Source of the DNA: Rhizobium sp. ACO-34A
GTDB taxonomy: Bacteria > Pseudomonadota > Alphaproteobacteria > Rhizobiales > Rhizobiaceae
Assembly (NCBI GenBank): GCA_002600635.1
Contig: CP021371.1
Location: 871,001-935,000 of the forward strand
Direction of reading: 5' to 3'
Length of the DNA stretch: 64,000 nt
In this document: one piece after another, positions 9,371 through 17,889 of the stretch
How positions within the stretch are numbered: position 1 is the first letter of the stretch
Layout of the letters: every line of letters begins with the position of its first letter
Notes under the pieces: generated by a model
Told to the model about the DNA's origin: nothing
The model's database searches: none
The model's input: only the letters and a program-made list of their open reading frames with translations
Program-made: the position numbers and the translations under genes

Positions 9371-9628
9371 GCATGTCCCTGCGGTCCTGCAAATGCTGCA
9401 GAGCCGGTCTGGTTTGACGTTGATGGCATGAAGATGGATTTGCCCCGAACAGGGGATAGGGCGCTGCGAGCGGATGCCCGACCTTGAAGGGCGAATACCG
9501 ATTGCGCGGACGTCAGGAATGGCGAGGGGAGGGTCTTGGATACGGCGCGTACGCGGACGCCGGGATAACCGATGCCTTGCCGGGAGGCCGGCAAGGCGAT
9601 GGAGAGGCCTCTCCCGTTGCGTCTTTCT
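9371..9628. other. intergenic spacer without a supported gene
   Basis: Between the fliP terminator and a mosaic repeat. Frames on both strands here are short and low in coding character. I see no RNA gene or promoter I can support. Confidence 0.4.
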
Positions 9629-9735
9629 TAGAGCATAATCCGACCGGAGTGAAACGAGGATCGACAAGATTATGCTTCAAACAAAAGAGTTTAGAGCGCC
9701 GATCTGATTCAATCAGATCCAACAGCGCTCTAAAA
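9629..9735 (+). repeat. rhizobial intergenic palindromic element, copy 1
   Basis: About 105 bp with two hairpins. The first is GAGCATAATC ... GATTATGCTTC flanking CGACCGGAGTGAAACGAGGA. The second is GAGCGCCGATCTGATT ... AATCAGATC ... GCGCTC. The reverse complement of 30077-30180 aligns over nearly the whole length, so this is a dispersed element. Its right end supplies the TAG stop codon of the neighbouring minus-strand gene (9730-9732). Confidence 0.8.
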
Positions 9736-10212
9736 GGCGCTGGCGGCCCGCGCCGGCATCAACCGGGAGTCACCCAGGCTGCTGGCCAGGAAGGCCGTAT
9801 TGGCATCCGGATCGCTCGATGCGTTCTGGAAATTGATGTAGTCGATCGAGATGGCGGCCTTGTCCCTGCCCAGCATGAGCCGGGCGTAGACGGTCACCCC
9901 CCGCGGCATGATCTCCAGGTCCAGGGTGACGGAGGGCATGCTGTCCCAGTCCAGCGTGTAGTCGCCACCGGCGCCGAAGCGGATGGTGCCGGGATGGAAA
10001 TAGAGCTCGGCCGCGGACTCGATGAGATCGGCAATGCTGCCGTGATGTTCAAAGCGTAGCATGGAGATGAAGTCCGCCGCGTCGATCAGCCGTAATTCGG
10101 CTGCGAGCGGGCCAATGGCACGTGCGAGGATTTCTTCGCGCTCGATCGAGTAGGGGCATATTTTCATTTTGTCTGTCTTACCCGTCTTCTGGTTCTTATA
10201 CGCGGCGGACAT
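9730..10212 (-). CDS. conserved-looking hypothetical protein
   Basis: 160 aa from the ATG at 10212. A second in-frame ATG at 10167 (MKICPYSIEREEI) may be the true start, giving 145 aa; neither has a strong ribosome binding site. It is a mixed alpha/beta, soluble protein without membrane segments. Visible segments are LARAIGPLAAELRLIDAADF, EHHGSIADLIESAAELYF and SVTLDLEIMPRGVTVYARLM. The 3' end lies inside the palindromic repeat, which provides the stop codon. It sits between fliP and the OGT-like gene on the opposite strand to the flagellar operons. I do not recognise the family. Confidence 0.6.
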   Translation of the reverse strand: MSAAYKNQKTGKTDKMKICPYSIEREEILARAIGPLAAELRLIDAADFISMLRFEHHGSIADLIESAAELYFHPGTIRFGAGGDYTLDWDSMPSVTLDLEIMPRGVTVYARLMLGRDKAAISIDYINFQNASSDPDANTAFLASSLGDSRLMPARAASAF

Positions 10213-10705
10213 TCAGGGAAGCGGATCCGTCGCGACCTTTTAACCTATTGGAAAGTAACGCTATCTTTCGATATTTGCGCAGATGCTGAGCAATGGTGAC
10301 GCGTGGTCGCGCACGGGGCCACAATGTCTGGCTGGGATCGGCGATAGGTGTTCTTTTCGTTTCGACATGCTCGGACGCTCGGATGTGTACGTTGCTGTTG
10401 CTGACCATAGGCCAGTGGCTGATGCAGGTACGTCAGCTGCCAGACAGGACAGATCGCGGGGACGCCGCTGAGGGGCGCCGTTCGATCTTCTTGTTCGACA
10501 GCTGATCCATTGAGCGTGCCGGCTCCTGATGCCTCACCACGAACTGTGGCAAACATCATCGAAATGTCGCTTCAAAGTCGACAAGTCGGCTCCATTGTCG
10601 TTCGGAGGCAGCCATCTGGTCCAAATGAGGGCGCAGTTCAGCATGCCTTGTCAGCACAATGGATGTGGCTTCATGCCACGGACGCTATTCTTGAATATTC
10701 GGGTC
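10213..10705. other. intergenic region without a supported gene
   Basis: About 490 bp between two minus-strand genes. Open frames of 60-104 codons occur on both strands, but they overlap, lack good ribosome binding sites and have atypical composition (for example a His/Gln/Arg-rich 104-codon frame at 10245-10559). I see no recognisable element. Confidence 0.4.
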
Positions 10706-12658
10706 TTACTTGACCATGAAGACACCGTCGCGCGGAGGCAGTGACGGTACGTCCAGATGATCCGGCTCAAGGCCCTGTTTCGCCCGGTCGACCATCATCT
10801 GATAGGCCGTTTCCAGGTGCCGGCAGAAACGCTCCGCATCGAAAAGCGGGCTGCGCAGCCGGTTGTCTTCGAGGCGTTGGCGATACTCCTTGACGAGCTC
10901 GGGGTTCTGGGCGAGCTCGATCGCCTTGCGCACGTAGTCGTCTTCATCCTCGGCGACCAGTTCCGGCAGACCGATTGCGTTGAGCAGGCTTTCACTGACG
11001 CGCGATGCGAAGTTCGTGCCCTTGACGGTGAGAACCGGGAGGCCTGCCCACAGCTGTTCCGAGGTGGTCGTATGACCGTTAACCGGGAAGGTGTCGAGGC
11101 CGATATCCGCCGCCGTGATACGATTGAGGTGGAGATCGAATTCAAGCTGCGACATGAAGAAGATGCGCTTGGACGGAATGCCCAGCGAGCCGAGCTTGGC
11201 GATGATGTTCGCCTGGATTTCCTTGCCGCGCTTGAGGATCCAGATCACGCTGTTCGGCGTTTTCTTCAGGATCGTCGCCCACATCTCGATGACCTTGGGC
11301 GTGATCTTGCGGTTCGCATTGAACGACGCGAAGACAAAGGCGTCTTCCGGCAGGCCCACATCCGTCTTGCTCATCTTTTTGGCAAGCGGGCGGTTGTCCG
11401 GATCGTTCGGCTGATAGGTGTCCGGCATCCGGCAGAACTTTTCGTAGTAATGCGGTGCGGAGCTGTCGGGGAGCACGTATTTGTCGCCGATCGCATAGTC
11501 GAGGTCGACGTTGACGGTCGAACCCGGGAAACCCAGCCATGCGACCTGGATGGGAGCGGCTGCCTTGTTGAACAGCGCGGTGCGGTTGCCGACTGTATGT
11601 CCCTTGAGGTCGACGAGAATGTCGATACCACGCTTGCGGATTTCCGCGATAACCTGCGGGTCCTCCATGTCGCGGATCGTGACGACATCGCCCCAGAGGC
11701 TGCGATCCGCCTGGTTTGTCGCCAGCATTTCGGGATCGGTGTGGCAGAACAGCGTGATTTCGAACCGGTCGCGGTCATGCAATTCCAGAACGCGCCGGAT
11801 AAGCTTCATCGTCGCATGTTTGTCGAAAAGGTCGGAAGACACATAGCCGATACGGATCTTGTCCGACCAGGTATGCGGTATCGAGCGGCGGATCCTGGTG
11901 ATCTCCGGGCTGAAGAACGGTGTGTTGCTTCGCGCAAGCTGGTTCAGGTGTTCGTCGCCGGTCCAGTGCAGATTGAAGAAGGTGCCGTCATTCTGGATGA
12001 AGGCCGTATCTCCTTCGGCAATCGCTGCCTCGATGATCGGCTGGTGCCGTTCCACGGCATCGAACTTGCAATGCTCGCGCGAGAAGGTGAGGTACATCAG
12101 TCGGATGGACTGGTTGCGCGGTAGCTTGGCCAGCAGCACACGCGCCGTCTCGATGTCGGAGGGATCGAAAACATCCCAGGTGTAGAGCGAGATACGCGCG
12201 CCGAGCTGCATGTGCTCGAGGACGTCGCTCTTCATCAGCAGGTCCTTGAACACACGGGCGAGCCGGGCCTGCTGACGATCGACGAGAAGAGAGCCGACGA
12301 TATAGGCGAGGTCCGGCTGGCGGCGCACTCTGCTCAGGATGCCGTTGGCGAGCGCAAGCGCGCGGTCCTTCTCACCGCAAGCGAAATAGAGCTTGATCGC
12401 TTCGCTGGTATTGTCTTCCGCGTGCTGGCCTCCCTGTTCGGCCGCCAGCTGGTAGGAGTTCGCGGCTTCCTGCTTGAGGCCGAGCTGCAGCAACGTCTTG
12501 GCGAGCAGCGTGTAGGTTCTTGCGTCCCGTTGGAGATCGAGGAGGCGATTGAGCGTCGAGAGGGAAGCCGTGTAGTGTCCGGTCCGATACTGTTTGGACG
12601 CCGCCGCATAGGTGATTTCGTTCAACGTTCGCTCCGTCTTAATGCCTGCCGCCGCCAT
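10706..12658 (-). CDS. TPR / O-linked GlcNAc transferase-like glycosyltransferase (GT41 type)
   Basis: 650 aa. Residues about 15-200 form TPR-like helices (TASLSTLNRLLDLQRDARTY, then the LLQLGLKQEAANSYQLAAEQ repeat). The C-terminal part matches the OGT/SPINDLY catalytic region: KIRIGYVSSDLFDKHATMKL, DILVDLKGHTVGNRTALF, APIQVAWLGFPGSTVNVDLD, then DAFVFASFNANRKITPKVIE and NGHTTTSEQLWAGLPVLTV. Such enzymes transfer sugars from UDP-GlcNAc-type donors to Ser/Thr in proteins. It lies directly upstream of, and divergent from, the flagellin cluster, so flagellin is the obvious candidate substrate (inference). Similar genes sit near flagellin loci in other bacteria with glycosylated filaments. Confidence 0.88.
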   Translation of the reverse strand: MAAAGIKTERTLNEITYAAASKQYRTGHYTASLSTLNRLLDLQRDARTYTLLAKTLLQLGLKQEAANSYQLAAEQGGQHAEDNTSEAIKLYFACGEKDRALALANGILSRVRRQPDLAYIVGSLLVDRQQARLARVFKDLLMKSDVLEHMQLGARISLYTWDVFDPSDIETARVLLAKLPRNQSIRLMYLTFSREHCKFDAVERHQPIIEAAIAEGDTAFIQNDGTFFNLHWTGDEHLNQLARSNTPFFSPEITRIRRSIPHTWSDKIRIGYVSSDLFDKHATMKLIRRVLELHDRDRFEITLFCHTDPEMLATNQADRSLWGDVVTIRDMEDPQVIAEIRKRGIDILVDLKGHTVGNRTALFNKAAAPIQVAWLGFPGSTVNVDLDYAIGDKYVLPDSSAPHYYEKFCRMPDTYQPNDPDNRPLAKKMSKTDVGLPEDAFVFASFNANRKITPKVIEMWATILKKTPNSVIWILKRGKEIQANIIAKLGSLGIPSKRIFFMSQLEFDLHLNRITAADIGLDTFPVNGHTTTSEQLWAGLPVLTVKGTNFASRVSESLLNAIGLPELVAEDEDDYVRKAIELAQNPELVKEYRQRLEDNRLRSPLFDAERFCRHLETAYQMMVDRAKQGLEPDHLDVPSLPPRDGVFMVK

Positions 12659-13016
12659 GTTCCCTGCAGCGAAGTGACGAATGTCACGGCCGAAACAGAC
12701 TGCTTTTGAGGCAAGCTATTTGCCGAAGCTTGCTTGAAACGGGTGTCGATGTCCGTCCCGTCTCCGGCGCGAGACGATTTCTTACCCGGTCGAATCGTGT
12801 TTTTGCGGTCTGTTAACCACGGCGGGAGGCTACCCGGCGTAAATCCCCGAAATTAAGAAGTTGGCAAGGGTTGGCTGCGAATTTCGTTCGTGTGACGGGT
12901 TTGGTGTCCTTGAAAGAAAAATGGAACCGAGTGGCATGATGTCGGTCCGTCACGGCCGGAAAATTTCAGACCCGGCATGTCCTCGTTGTTTGTTTTGAGT
13001 CTTAAGGGGACACTTC
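12659..13016. promoter_or_regulatory. divergent OGT-like / flaA intergenic region
   Basis: 358 bp. It contains GTTAACCAC at 12812, the flagellin box 1 (TGGCATGA, 12932-12939) and box 2 (CGGCATGTCC, 12973-12982), and a good ribosome binding site (AAGGGGA) before the flaA ATG. It must also carry the promoter of the minus-strand glycosyltransferase gene. Confidence 0.6.
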
Positions 13017-13895
13017 ATGTCTAGCATCAACTTCAACAAGAACGCTACCGCTGCTCTCTCCACGCTGCGTGACATCAACAACAGCCTCTCCAAGACGCAG
13101 GATCGCGTCTCGACTGGCTACAAGGTTGGTTCCGCTTCTGACGGCGCTGCTTACTGGTCGATCGCAACCACCATGCGTTCGGACAACAAGGCACTGAACG
13201 CCGCTCAGGACGCTCTCGGTGTTGGCGCCGCCAAGGTTGACACCGCTTACGCTGCCATGGACAGCGCCATCGACGTCGTCAACGAAATCAAGGCCAAGCT
13301 GGTAACGGCTAGCGAAGATTCGACCGACAAGGACCAGATCCAGCTCGAAATCGGCAAGCTGCAGGAACAGCTCTCCGCTATCGGTCAGGCTGCTTCGTTC
13401 AACGGTGCAAACTGGGTTGTCGCTTCGGCTTCGGCTTCGAACACCACGGTTGTCGACGGCTTCGTCCGTAACGATGACGGCACCGTCAAGATCACGACCG
13501 CTGAATACAAGGTCGCCTCTTATGCGATCTTCGAATCGGTTACCGACGGTGTTGGCACCGGTGGTCTGCTGGGTTCGGTCATGGCGATCTCGCTCTCCAG
13601 CGCTTCCACCGCCGGCGATATCTCCTCCTACCTCGACCAGGTCGAAACCGCTCTGTCCGAAATGACCAAGGGCGCAGCCGCTCTCGGCGCTCTGTCGACC
13701 CGTATCGACCTGCAGGACGACTTCGCTTCGAAGCTCTCCGACGCCATCGACTCGGGTGTTTCGCGCCTCGTCGACGCCGACATGGAAGAAGAATCTGCCA
13801 AGCTTTCTGCCCTGCAGACCCAGCAGCAGCTCGCCATCCAGTCTCTGTCGATCGCGAACTCCTCTTCGCAGAACATTCTGTCTCTCTTCGGCTAA
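13017..13895 (+). CDS. flaA: flagellin (first of four)
   Basis: 292 aa. The flagellin N-terminal D0/D1 domain is clear (NATAALSTLRDINNSLSKTQ, then DRVSTGYKVGSASDGAAYWS), as is the C-terminal one (ADMEEESAKLSALQTQQQLA, IQSLSIANSSSQNILSLFG). The variable middle is short and Ser/Thr/Asn-rich, for example ASASASNTTVVDGFVRND, a plausible glycosylation surface. Exported filament subunit. The ribosome binding site AAGGGGA precedes the ATG and a strong terminator follows. It shares long identical DNA blocks with flaB, including about 90 bp ending at 13668. Gene letters follow order only. Confidence 0.97.
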   Translation: MSSINFNKNATAALSTLRDINNSLSKTQDRVSTGYKVGSASDGAAYWSIATTMRSDNKALNAAQDALGVGAAKVDTAYAAMDSAIDVVNEIKAKLVTASEDSTDKDQIQLEIGKLQEQLSAIGQAASFNGANWVVASASASNTTVVDGFVRNDDGTVKITTAEYKVASYAIFESVTDGVGTGGLLGSVMAISLSSASTAGDISSYLDQVETALSEMTKGAAALGALSTRIDLQDDFASKLSDAIDSGVSRLVDADMEEESAKLSALQTQQQLAIQSLSIANSSSQNILSLFG

Positions 13896-13924
13896 GATCG
13901 AAGCTGCAGAAAAGAGAAATCGGG

Positions 13925-13950
13925 AACCGCGCCCTTGGGCGCGGTTTTCT
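13925..13950 (+). terminator. terminator after flaA
   Basis: Stem AACCGCGCCC / GGGCGCGGTT followed by TTTCTTG and a further T-run; 30 bp after the flaA stop. Confidence 0.88.
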
Positions 13951-14342
13951 TGTTTTTGCGGGTAGGGAGAGTTGGCTTTTCTCGTTAAGGCTCGATGTAC
14001 CTCGTACTCATCTTTCTTGATGGCTGAACCTGTCATTATCCAGCACGGATCATTGATCCGGCCCCCGAGTTCGCGGCCGTCTCCCCGATGGTCCATGGCT
14101 CGTAAAGCCCGGTTTTGCGGGTTTCTCCAATATTCGAGCATCAGTGCCAAACAGCGCGCTCAAATATTTTGCATTTTTCTTTTCGCATTTGGAAGTCGTT
14201 AACCTTAATCGTGTCTAATCAGGTCATCGAAACAGCGGGCCGAAGTTAACTATAAAACACTCGGCAAGCATGATGCTGACCAATGTTTCCGGGTAAAACC
14301 CGAGTGTCCCTTCCTTATTTATTGCCAAAGGGGCGATTCTAG
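13951..14342 (+). promoter_or_regulatory. flaA-flaB intergenic region
   Basis: GTTAACC lies at 14198-14204. A segment CATCGAAACAGCG at about 14225 is repeated before the third flagellin gene. Box 1 (GCATGA, 14268) and box 2 (CGAGTGTCCC, 14301) precede flaB. The untranslated leader ends in ATTGCCAAAGGGGCGATTC just before the ATG. No gene is supported between 13951 and 14190. Confidence 0.6.
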
Positions 14343-15224
14343 ATGACCAGTATCCTGACCAATACTTCCGCTATGTCTGCACTCCAGACTCTGCGTACGA
14401 TCAATAGCTCCCTCGCTGAGACGCAGGATCGCGTTTCGTCGGGCTACCGGGTTGGTGAAGCTGCCGATAACGTTGCTTATTGGTCGATCTCCACGACGAT
14501 GAACTCCGACAACAAGGCTCTGAACGCTGCTTCGGACGCTCTCGGTGTTGGCGCCGCCAAGGTTGACACCGCTTACGCTGCTATGGAAAGCGCGATCGAC
14601 GTCGTCAACGAAATCAAGGCCAAGCTGGTAACGGCGACTGAAACTTCTACCGACAAGGATCAGATCCAGCTCGAAATCAGCAAGCTGCAGGAACAGCTTT
14701 CGTCGATCGGCCAGGCTGCTTCCTTCTCCGGCGAAAACTGGATGGTTGCTTCGGCTTCTGCTTCGAACACCACGGTTGTTGACGGCTTCGTTCGTAACGA
14801 CGACGGCACGGTCAAGGTCACGACCGCTGAATACGCAGTTGCTTCCTACGCCCTGTTCGAAGAAATCGACTCGAGCGGCGTCGGCACCGGCGGTATCCTC
14901 GGCTCGGTCATGGCGATCTCGCTCTCCAGCGCTTCCACCGCCGGCGATATCTCCTCCTACCTCGACCAGGTCGAAACCGCTCTGTCCGAAATGACCATTG
15001 CAGGTGCCGCTCTGGGCGCCCTGTCGACCCGCATCGAACTGCAGGATGACTTCGCCAACAAGCTCTCAGACTCGCTCGAATCGGGTGTTTCGCGCCTCGT
15101 CGACGCCGACATGGAAGAAGAATCTGCCAAGCTCTCTGCCCTGCAGACCCAGCAGCAGCTCGCCATCCAGTCTCTGTCGATCGCGAACTCTTCTTCGCAG
15201 AACATTCTCACCCTCTTCCAGTAA
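14343..15224 (+). CDS. flaB: flagellin (second of four)
   Basis: 293 aa. Flagellin D0/D1 termini as in flaA (start MTSILTNTSAMSALQTLRTI, end SIANSSSQNILTLFQ). It is very close to the first and third flagellins, with over 100 bp of identical DNA shared with the third gene near 14442-14550 and with flaA near the 3' part. The middle is short (DSSGVGTGGILGSVMAISLS). It has its own leader and terminator, so it is probably a single-gene transcript. Confidence 0.97.
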   Translation: MTSILTNTSAMSALQTLRTINSSLAETQDRVSSGYRVGEAADNVAYWSISTTMNSDNKALNAASDALGVGAAKVDTAYAAMESAIDVVNEIKAKLVTATETSTDKDQIQLEISKLQEQLSSIGQAASFSGENWMVASASASNTTVVDGFVRNDDGTVKVTTAEYAVASYALFEEIDSSGVGTGGILGSVMAISLSSASTAGDISSYLDQVETALSEMTIAGAALGALSTRIELQDDFANKLSDSLESGVSRLVDADMEEESAKLSALQTQQQLAIQSLSIANSSSQNILTLFQ

Positions 15225-15246
15225 GATTTATCTTACTCTTAATCGG

Positions 15247-15274
15247 AAGGCCGCGCTCACGCGCGGCCTTTTTT
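15247..15274 (+). terminator. terminator after flaB
   Basis: 10 bp stem AAGGCCGCGC / GCGCGGCCTT, 4-nt loop, followed by TTTT; 22 bp after the flaB stop. Confidence 0.9.
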
Positions 15275-15543
15275 GCGTTTGGGAACTTTGGAAAATAATC
15301 CATTTTTTCAATGTATTAACAAAATATCTGTGCCGCGATCGCACGTTAGCTTCCTATTTATTTTTGTTAATTTTCTCGCACCTGCATTTACCAATTGTTA
15401 ACCACGATGCTGTTTTCTAGGACCATCGAAACAGCGAGCCGATCCGAAGAGAAAAAGGGGTCGGCAGGCATGAAGCTGAACGCCGTTACCGGTTCACGCC
15501 GGAATGTCCCTTCCTCAATTCATTGCCAAAGGGGCGATCTCAG
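15275..15543 (+). promoter_or_regulatory. flaB-third flagellin intergenic region
   Basis: AT-rich stretch, then GTTAACCAC at 15397-15405. The CATCGAAACAGCG-type segment at about 15424 and everything after it (about 120 bp) are paralogous to the flaB upstream region. Box 1 (GCATGA, 15468) and box 2 (CGGAATGTCCC, 15500) are present. Confidence 0.6.
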
Positions 15544-16425
15544 ATGACCAGTATCCTGACCAACACTTCCGCCATGTCTGCCCTCCAGACGCTGCGCGCC
15601 ATCAACACCAGCCTTGCCGACACGCAGGACCGAGTTTCCTCCGGCTACCGGGTTGGTGAAGCTGCCGATAACGTTGCTTATTGGTCGATCTCCACGACGA
15701 TGAACTCCGACAACAAGGCTCTGAACGCTGCTTCGGACGCTCTCGGTGTCGGCGCCGCCAAGGTCGATACCGCTTACGCCGCCATGGAAAGCGCCATCGA
15801 CGTTGTCGATGAAATCAAGGCCAAGCTGGTAACCGCAACGGAAGCCTCGACCGACAAGGACCAGATCCAGCTCGAAATCGACAAGCTGCAGGAGCAGCTG
15901 ACCGCAATCGCCCAGGCTGCATCCTTCTCCGGCGAAAACTGGATGGTTGCTTCGGCTGCCGCCTCCAACACTGTTGTCGTCGACGGCTTCATCCGTAACA
16001 ACGACGGCACGGTCAAGGTCACGACGGCTGAATACGCAGTTGCTTCCTACGCACTCTTCGACTCGATCGACAGCGGCGTCGGCACCGGCGGCATCCTCGG
16101 CTCGGTCATGTCCGTCAAGCTGACCAGCTCGTCCACCACCGGCGAAATCTCGGCTTACCTCGACCAGGTTGAAAGCGCACTCGCCGAAATGACCATCGCA
16201 GGTGCCGCTCTCGGCGCGATGATCACCCGTATCGAGCTGCAGGACGACTTCGCCGCCAAGCTCTCCGACGCCATCGAATCGGGTGTTTCGCGCCTCGTCG
16301 ACGCCGACATGGAAGAAGAATCTGCCAAGCTCTCTGCCCTGCAGACCCAGCAGCAGCTCGCAATCCAGTCTCTGTCGATCGCGAACTCCTCTTCGTCGAA
16401 CATCCTTACCCTCTTCCAGCAGTAA
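15544..16425 (+). CDS. flaC: flagellin (third of four)
   Basis: 293 aa from the ATG at 15544 (MTSILTNTSAMSALQTLRAI), equivalent to the flaB start; an in-frame start at 15523 would add seven residues lying in the leader. The D0/D1 domains are intact and the C-terminus is SIANSSSSNILTLFQQ. The middle differs modestly from flaB (SVKLTSSSTTGEISAYLDQ). The upstream 120 bp is a duplicate of the flaB leader. A terminator follows. The letter is by order; in Sinorhizobium the corresponding gene may carry a different letter. Confidence 0.96.
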   Translation: MTSILTNTSAMSALQTLRAINTSLADTQDRVSSGYRVGEAADNVAYWSISTTMNSDNKALNAASDALGVGAAKVDTAYAAMESAIDVVDEIKAKLVTATEASTDKDQIQLEIDKLQEQLTAIAQAASFSGENWMVASAAASNTVVVDGFIRNNDGTVKVTTAEYAVASYALFDSIDSGVGTGGILGSVMSVKLTSSSTTGEISAYLDQVESALAEMTIAGAALGAMITRIELQDDFAAKLSDAIESGVSRLVDADMEEESAKLSALQTQQQLAIQSLSIANSSSSNILTLFQQ

Positions 16426-16456
16426 TATCTGGACTGAGATACATGAAGTACTTCAG

Positions 16457-16485
16457 GATCGCGCCAGAAATGGCGCGATCTTTTT
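16457..16485 (+). terminator. terminator after third flagellin gene
   Basis: 10 bp stem GATCGCGCCA / TGGCGCGATC, GAAA loop, then TTTTT. Confidence 0.92.
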
Positions 16486-16717
16486 GTCTGTTTTTATTGT
16501 TGTTTGAAAGAGTAACGGAAAAATACCGATCGGTTGATTATTTGTCGACGTTCTCGAGATTTCGTCTTGTCACTGTTTCAATCTTTGGTTAACCATAATT
16601 AACTTCGAACCATTCAGCACGACGTGCCCGTTCTCGATTCGGGTGGCATGAAGCCCAAACGTCGCTGCCGTTTCTTGCTCGGCATGTCCCCTTGTTGCAA
16701 CGTCGGGTAGGTGGAAC
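16486..16717 (+). promoter_or_regulatory. upstream region of fourth flagellin gene
   Basis: Contains GGTTAACCATAATTAAC (two TTAA elements six bases apart, the first being the 8-mer TTAACCAT) at 16587-16603, box 1 TGGCATGAAG at 16644, and box 2 CGGCATGTCCC at 16680. Confidence 0.6.
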
Positions 16718-17689
16718 ATGTCCAACGTCATCATGACGAGCTACACTCAAAGCGCTCTCCAGACGCTTCTCTTTGCCAGTGATTCCCTTGAGAAGACACA
16801 GTCCAGAAGCGATTCCGGTCTGAAGATCGCCACTGCTGCGGATAATGCCGGCTATTGGTCTGTTGCCACGGGCATGAGATCCGACAAGAGCATCGTCAGC
16901 AGTATCGCGGATGCGTTGAACCTCGGTGCGTCCAAGGTCGATACGTCCTATGAAGCCGTCAATTCGGCTATCGATATCCTCGATCAGATCACTGCCCTGC
17001 TCGAGACCGCTTACGAAGCGGGTACCGATCGCACGACGCTCAATACTTCGCTGAGGGAATTGAAGGGCAATCTGCAGTCTGTCACCCAGGCGGCGACGTT
17101 CTCTGGCGACAATTGGCTTTACAATACCGATGCCAGCATGATCGATAACTATACCGTCCCTGCTTCGTTTCAGCGTTCGGTCTCCGGTTCGGTCACCCTG
17201 AACTTCATCAGCATCAGCAGCAGCCAGTCGACCCTTATCGACACGCAGGATGCAAGCCGTGGTCTGTTCACAGGTGCGATCGATGCCGATACGCTCGTGG
17301 ATCCGGACAACCCGACCGGCACGCCGCGCAATTACTATCTTCTCGATGTGGGGTCGGCGACGCCGTCAACCGGCACGGAAATCAACATCTCCGACGCGAC
17401 CACCACCAGCGATCTTGATGACATGATCGCCGTCGTCAGCAACATGACGGACCAGTTGAATCGTCTCGGCAGTTCTCTCGGCTCCATGTCGAACCGGATC
17501 GAGCAGCAGGTGACTTACGCCGCGGCACTCAACGATTCCTTCGATGAAAGCATCAGCCGTCTGGTCGATACCGACATGGAAGAGGAGTCCGCCAAGCTTG
17601 CGGCCTTCAAGACCCAGCAGCAGGTGGCAATGCAGGTGCTGTCGCTGCTCAACAGCCACCAGCAGTCGCTTCAGGTTCTCTTCAGCTGA
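16718..17689 (+). CDS. flaD: divergent flagellin (fourth of four)
   Basis: 323 aa. The flagellin termini are recognisable but diverged (LQTLLFASDSLEKTQSRSDS at the start; ADMEEESAKL-like DTDMEEESAKLAAFKTQQQV and LSLLNSHQQSLQVLFS at the end). The central region is longer and different (DTQDASRGLFTGAIDADTLV, then PDNPTGTPRNYYLLDVG). It is likely a minor filament subunit, as such divergent flagellins are in other rhizobia. No clear terminator follows. The letter is by order only. Confidence 0.93.
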   Translation: MSNVIMTSYTQSALQTLLFASDSLEKTQSRSDSGLKIATAADNAGYWSVATGMRSDKSIVSSIADALNLGASKVDTSYEAVNSAIDILDQITALLETAYEAGTDRTTLNTSLRELKGNLQSVTQAATFSGDNWLYNTDASMIDNYTVPASFQRSVSGSVTLNFISISSSQSTLIDTQDASRGLFTGAIDADTLVDPDNPTGTPRNYYLLDVGSATPSTGTEINISDATTTSDLDDMIAVVSNMTDQLNRLGSSLGSMSNRIEQQVTYAAALNDSFDESISRLVDTDMEEESAKLAAFKTQQQVAMQVLSLLNSHQQSLQVLFS

Positions 17690-17889
17690 TCGGTGGCGGG
17701 CCTGGTCCATCCTCGCACAAGTTTGGAGTCGTAGTTCCTCCCAAGCGTAGATGATTGCCTGATTCCGTTCGGGTGCTTCGCGTGAACACCGTTGATGAGG
17801 AACGCCGTGGCCGAAATTGCTTGCTTGTACGGATCGATGAGAGATTTCGGGCGGTTGGATCACATTGACGGTTGCTGCGGGGTATCGGC

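Noticed and set aside
10245..10559. 104-codon minus-strand ORF in the spacer before the OGT-like gene
   Set aside because: No ribosome binding site, unusual His/Gln/Arg composition, and overlapping competing frames on the other strand.
12932..12982. sigma-54 type promoter reading of the flagellin boxes
   Set aside because: TGGCATGA resembles the -24 element, but no GC follows ten bases after the GG in any of the four genes.
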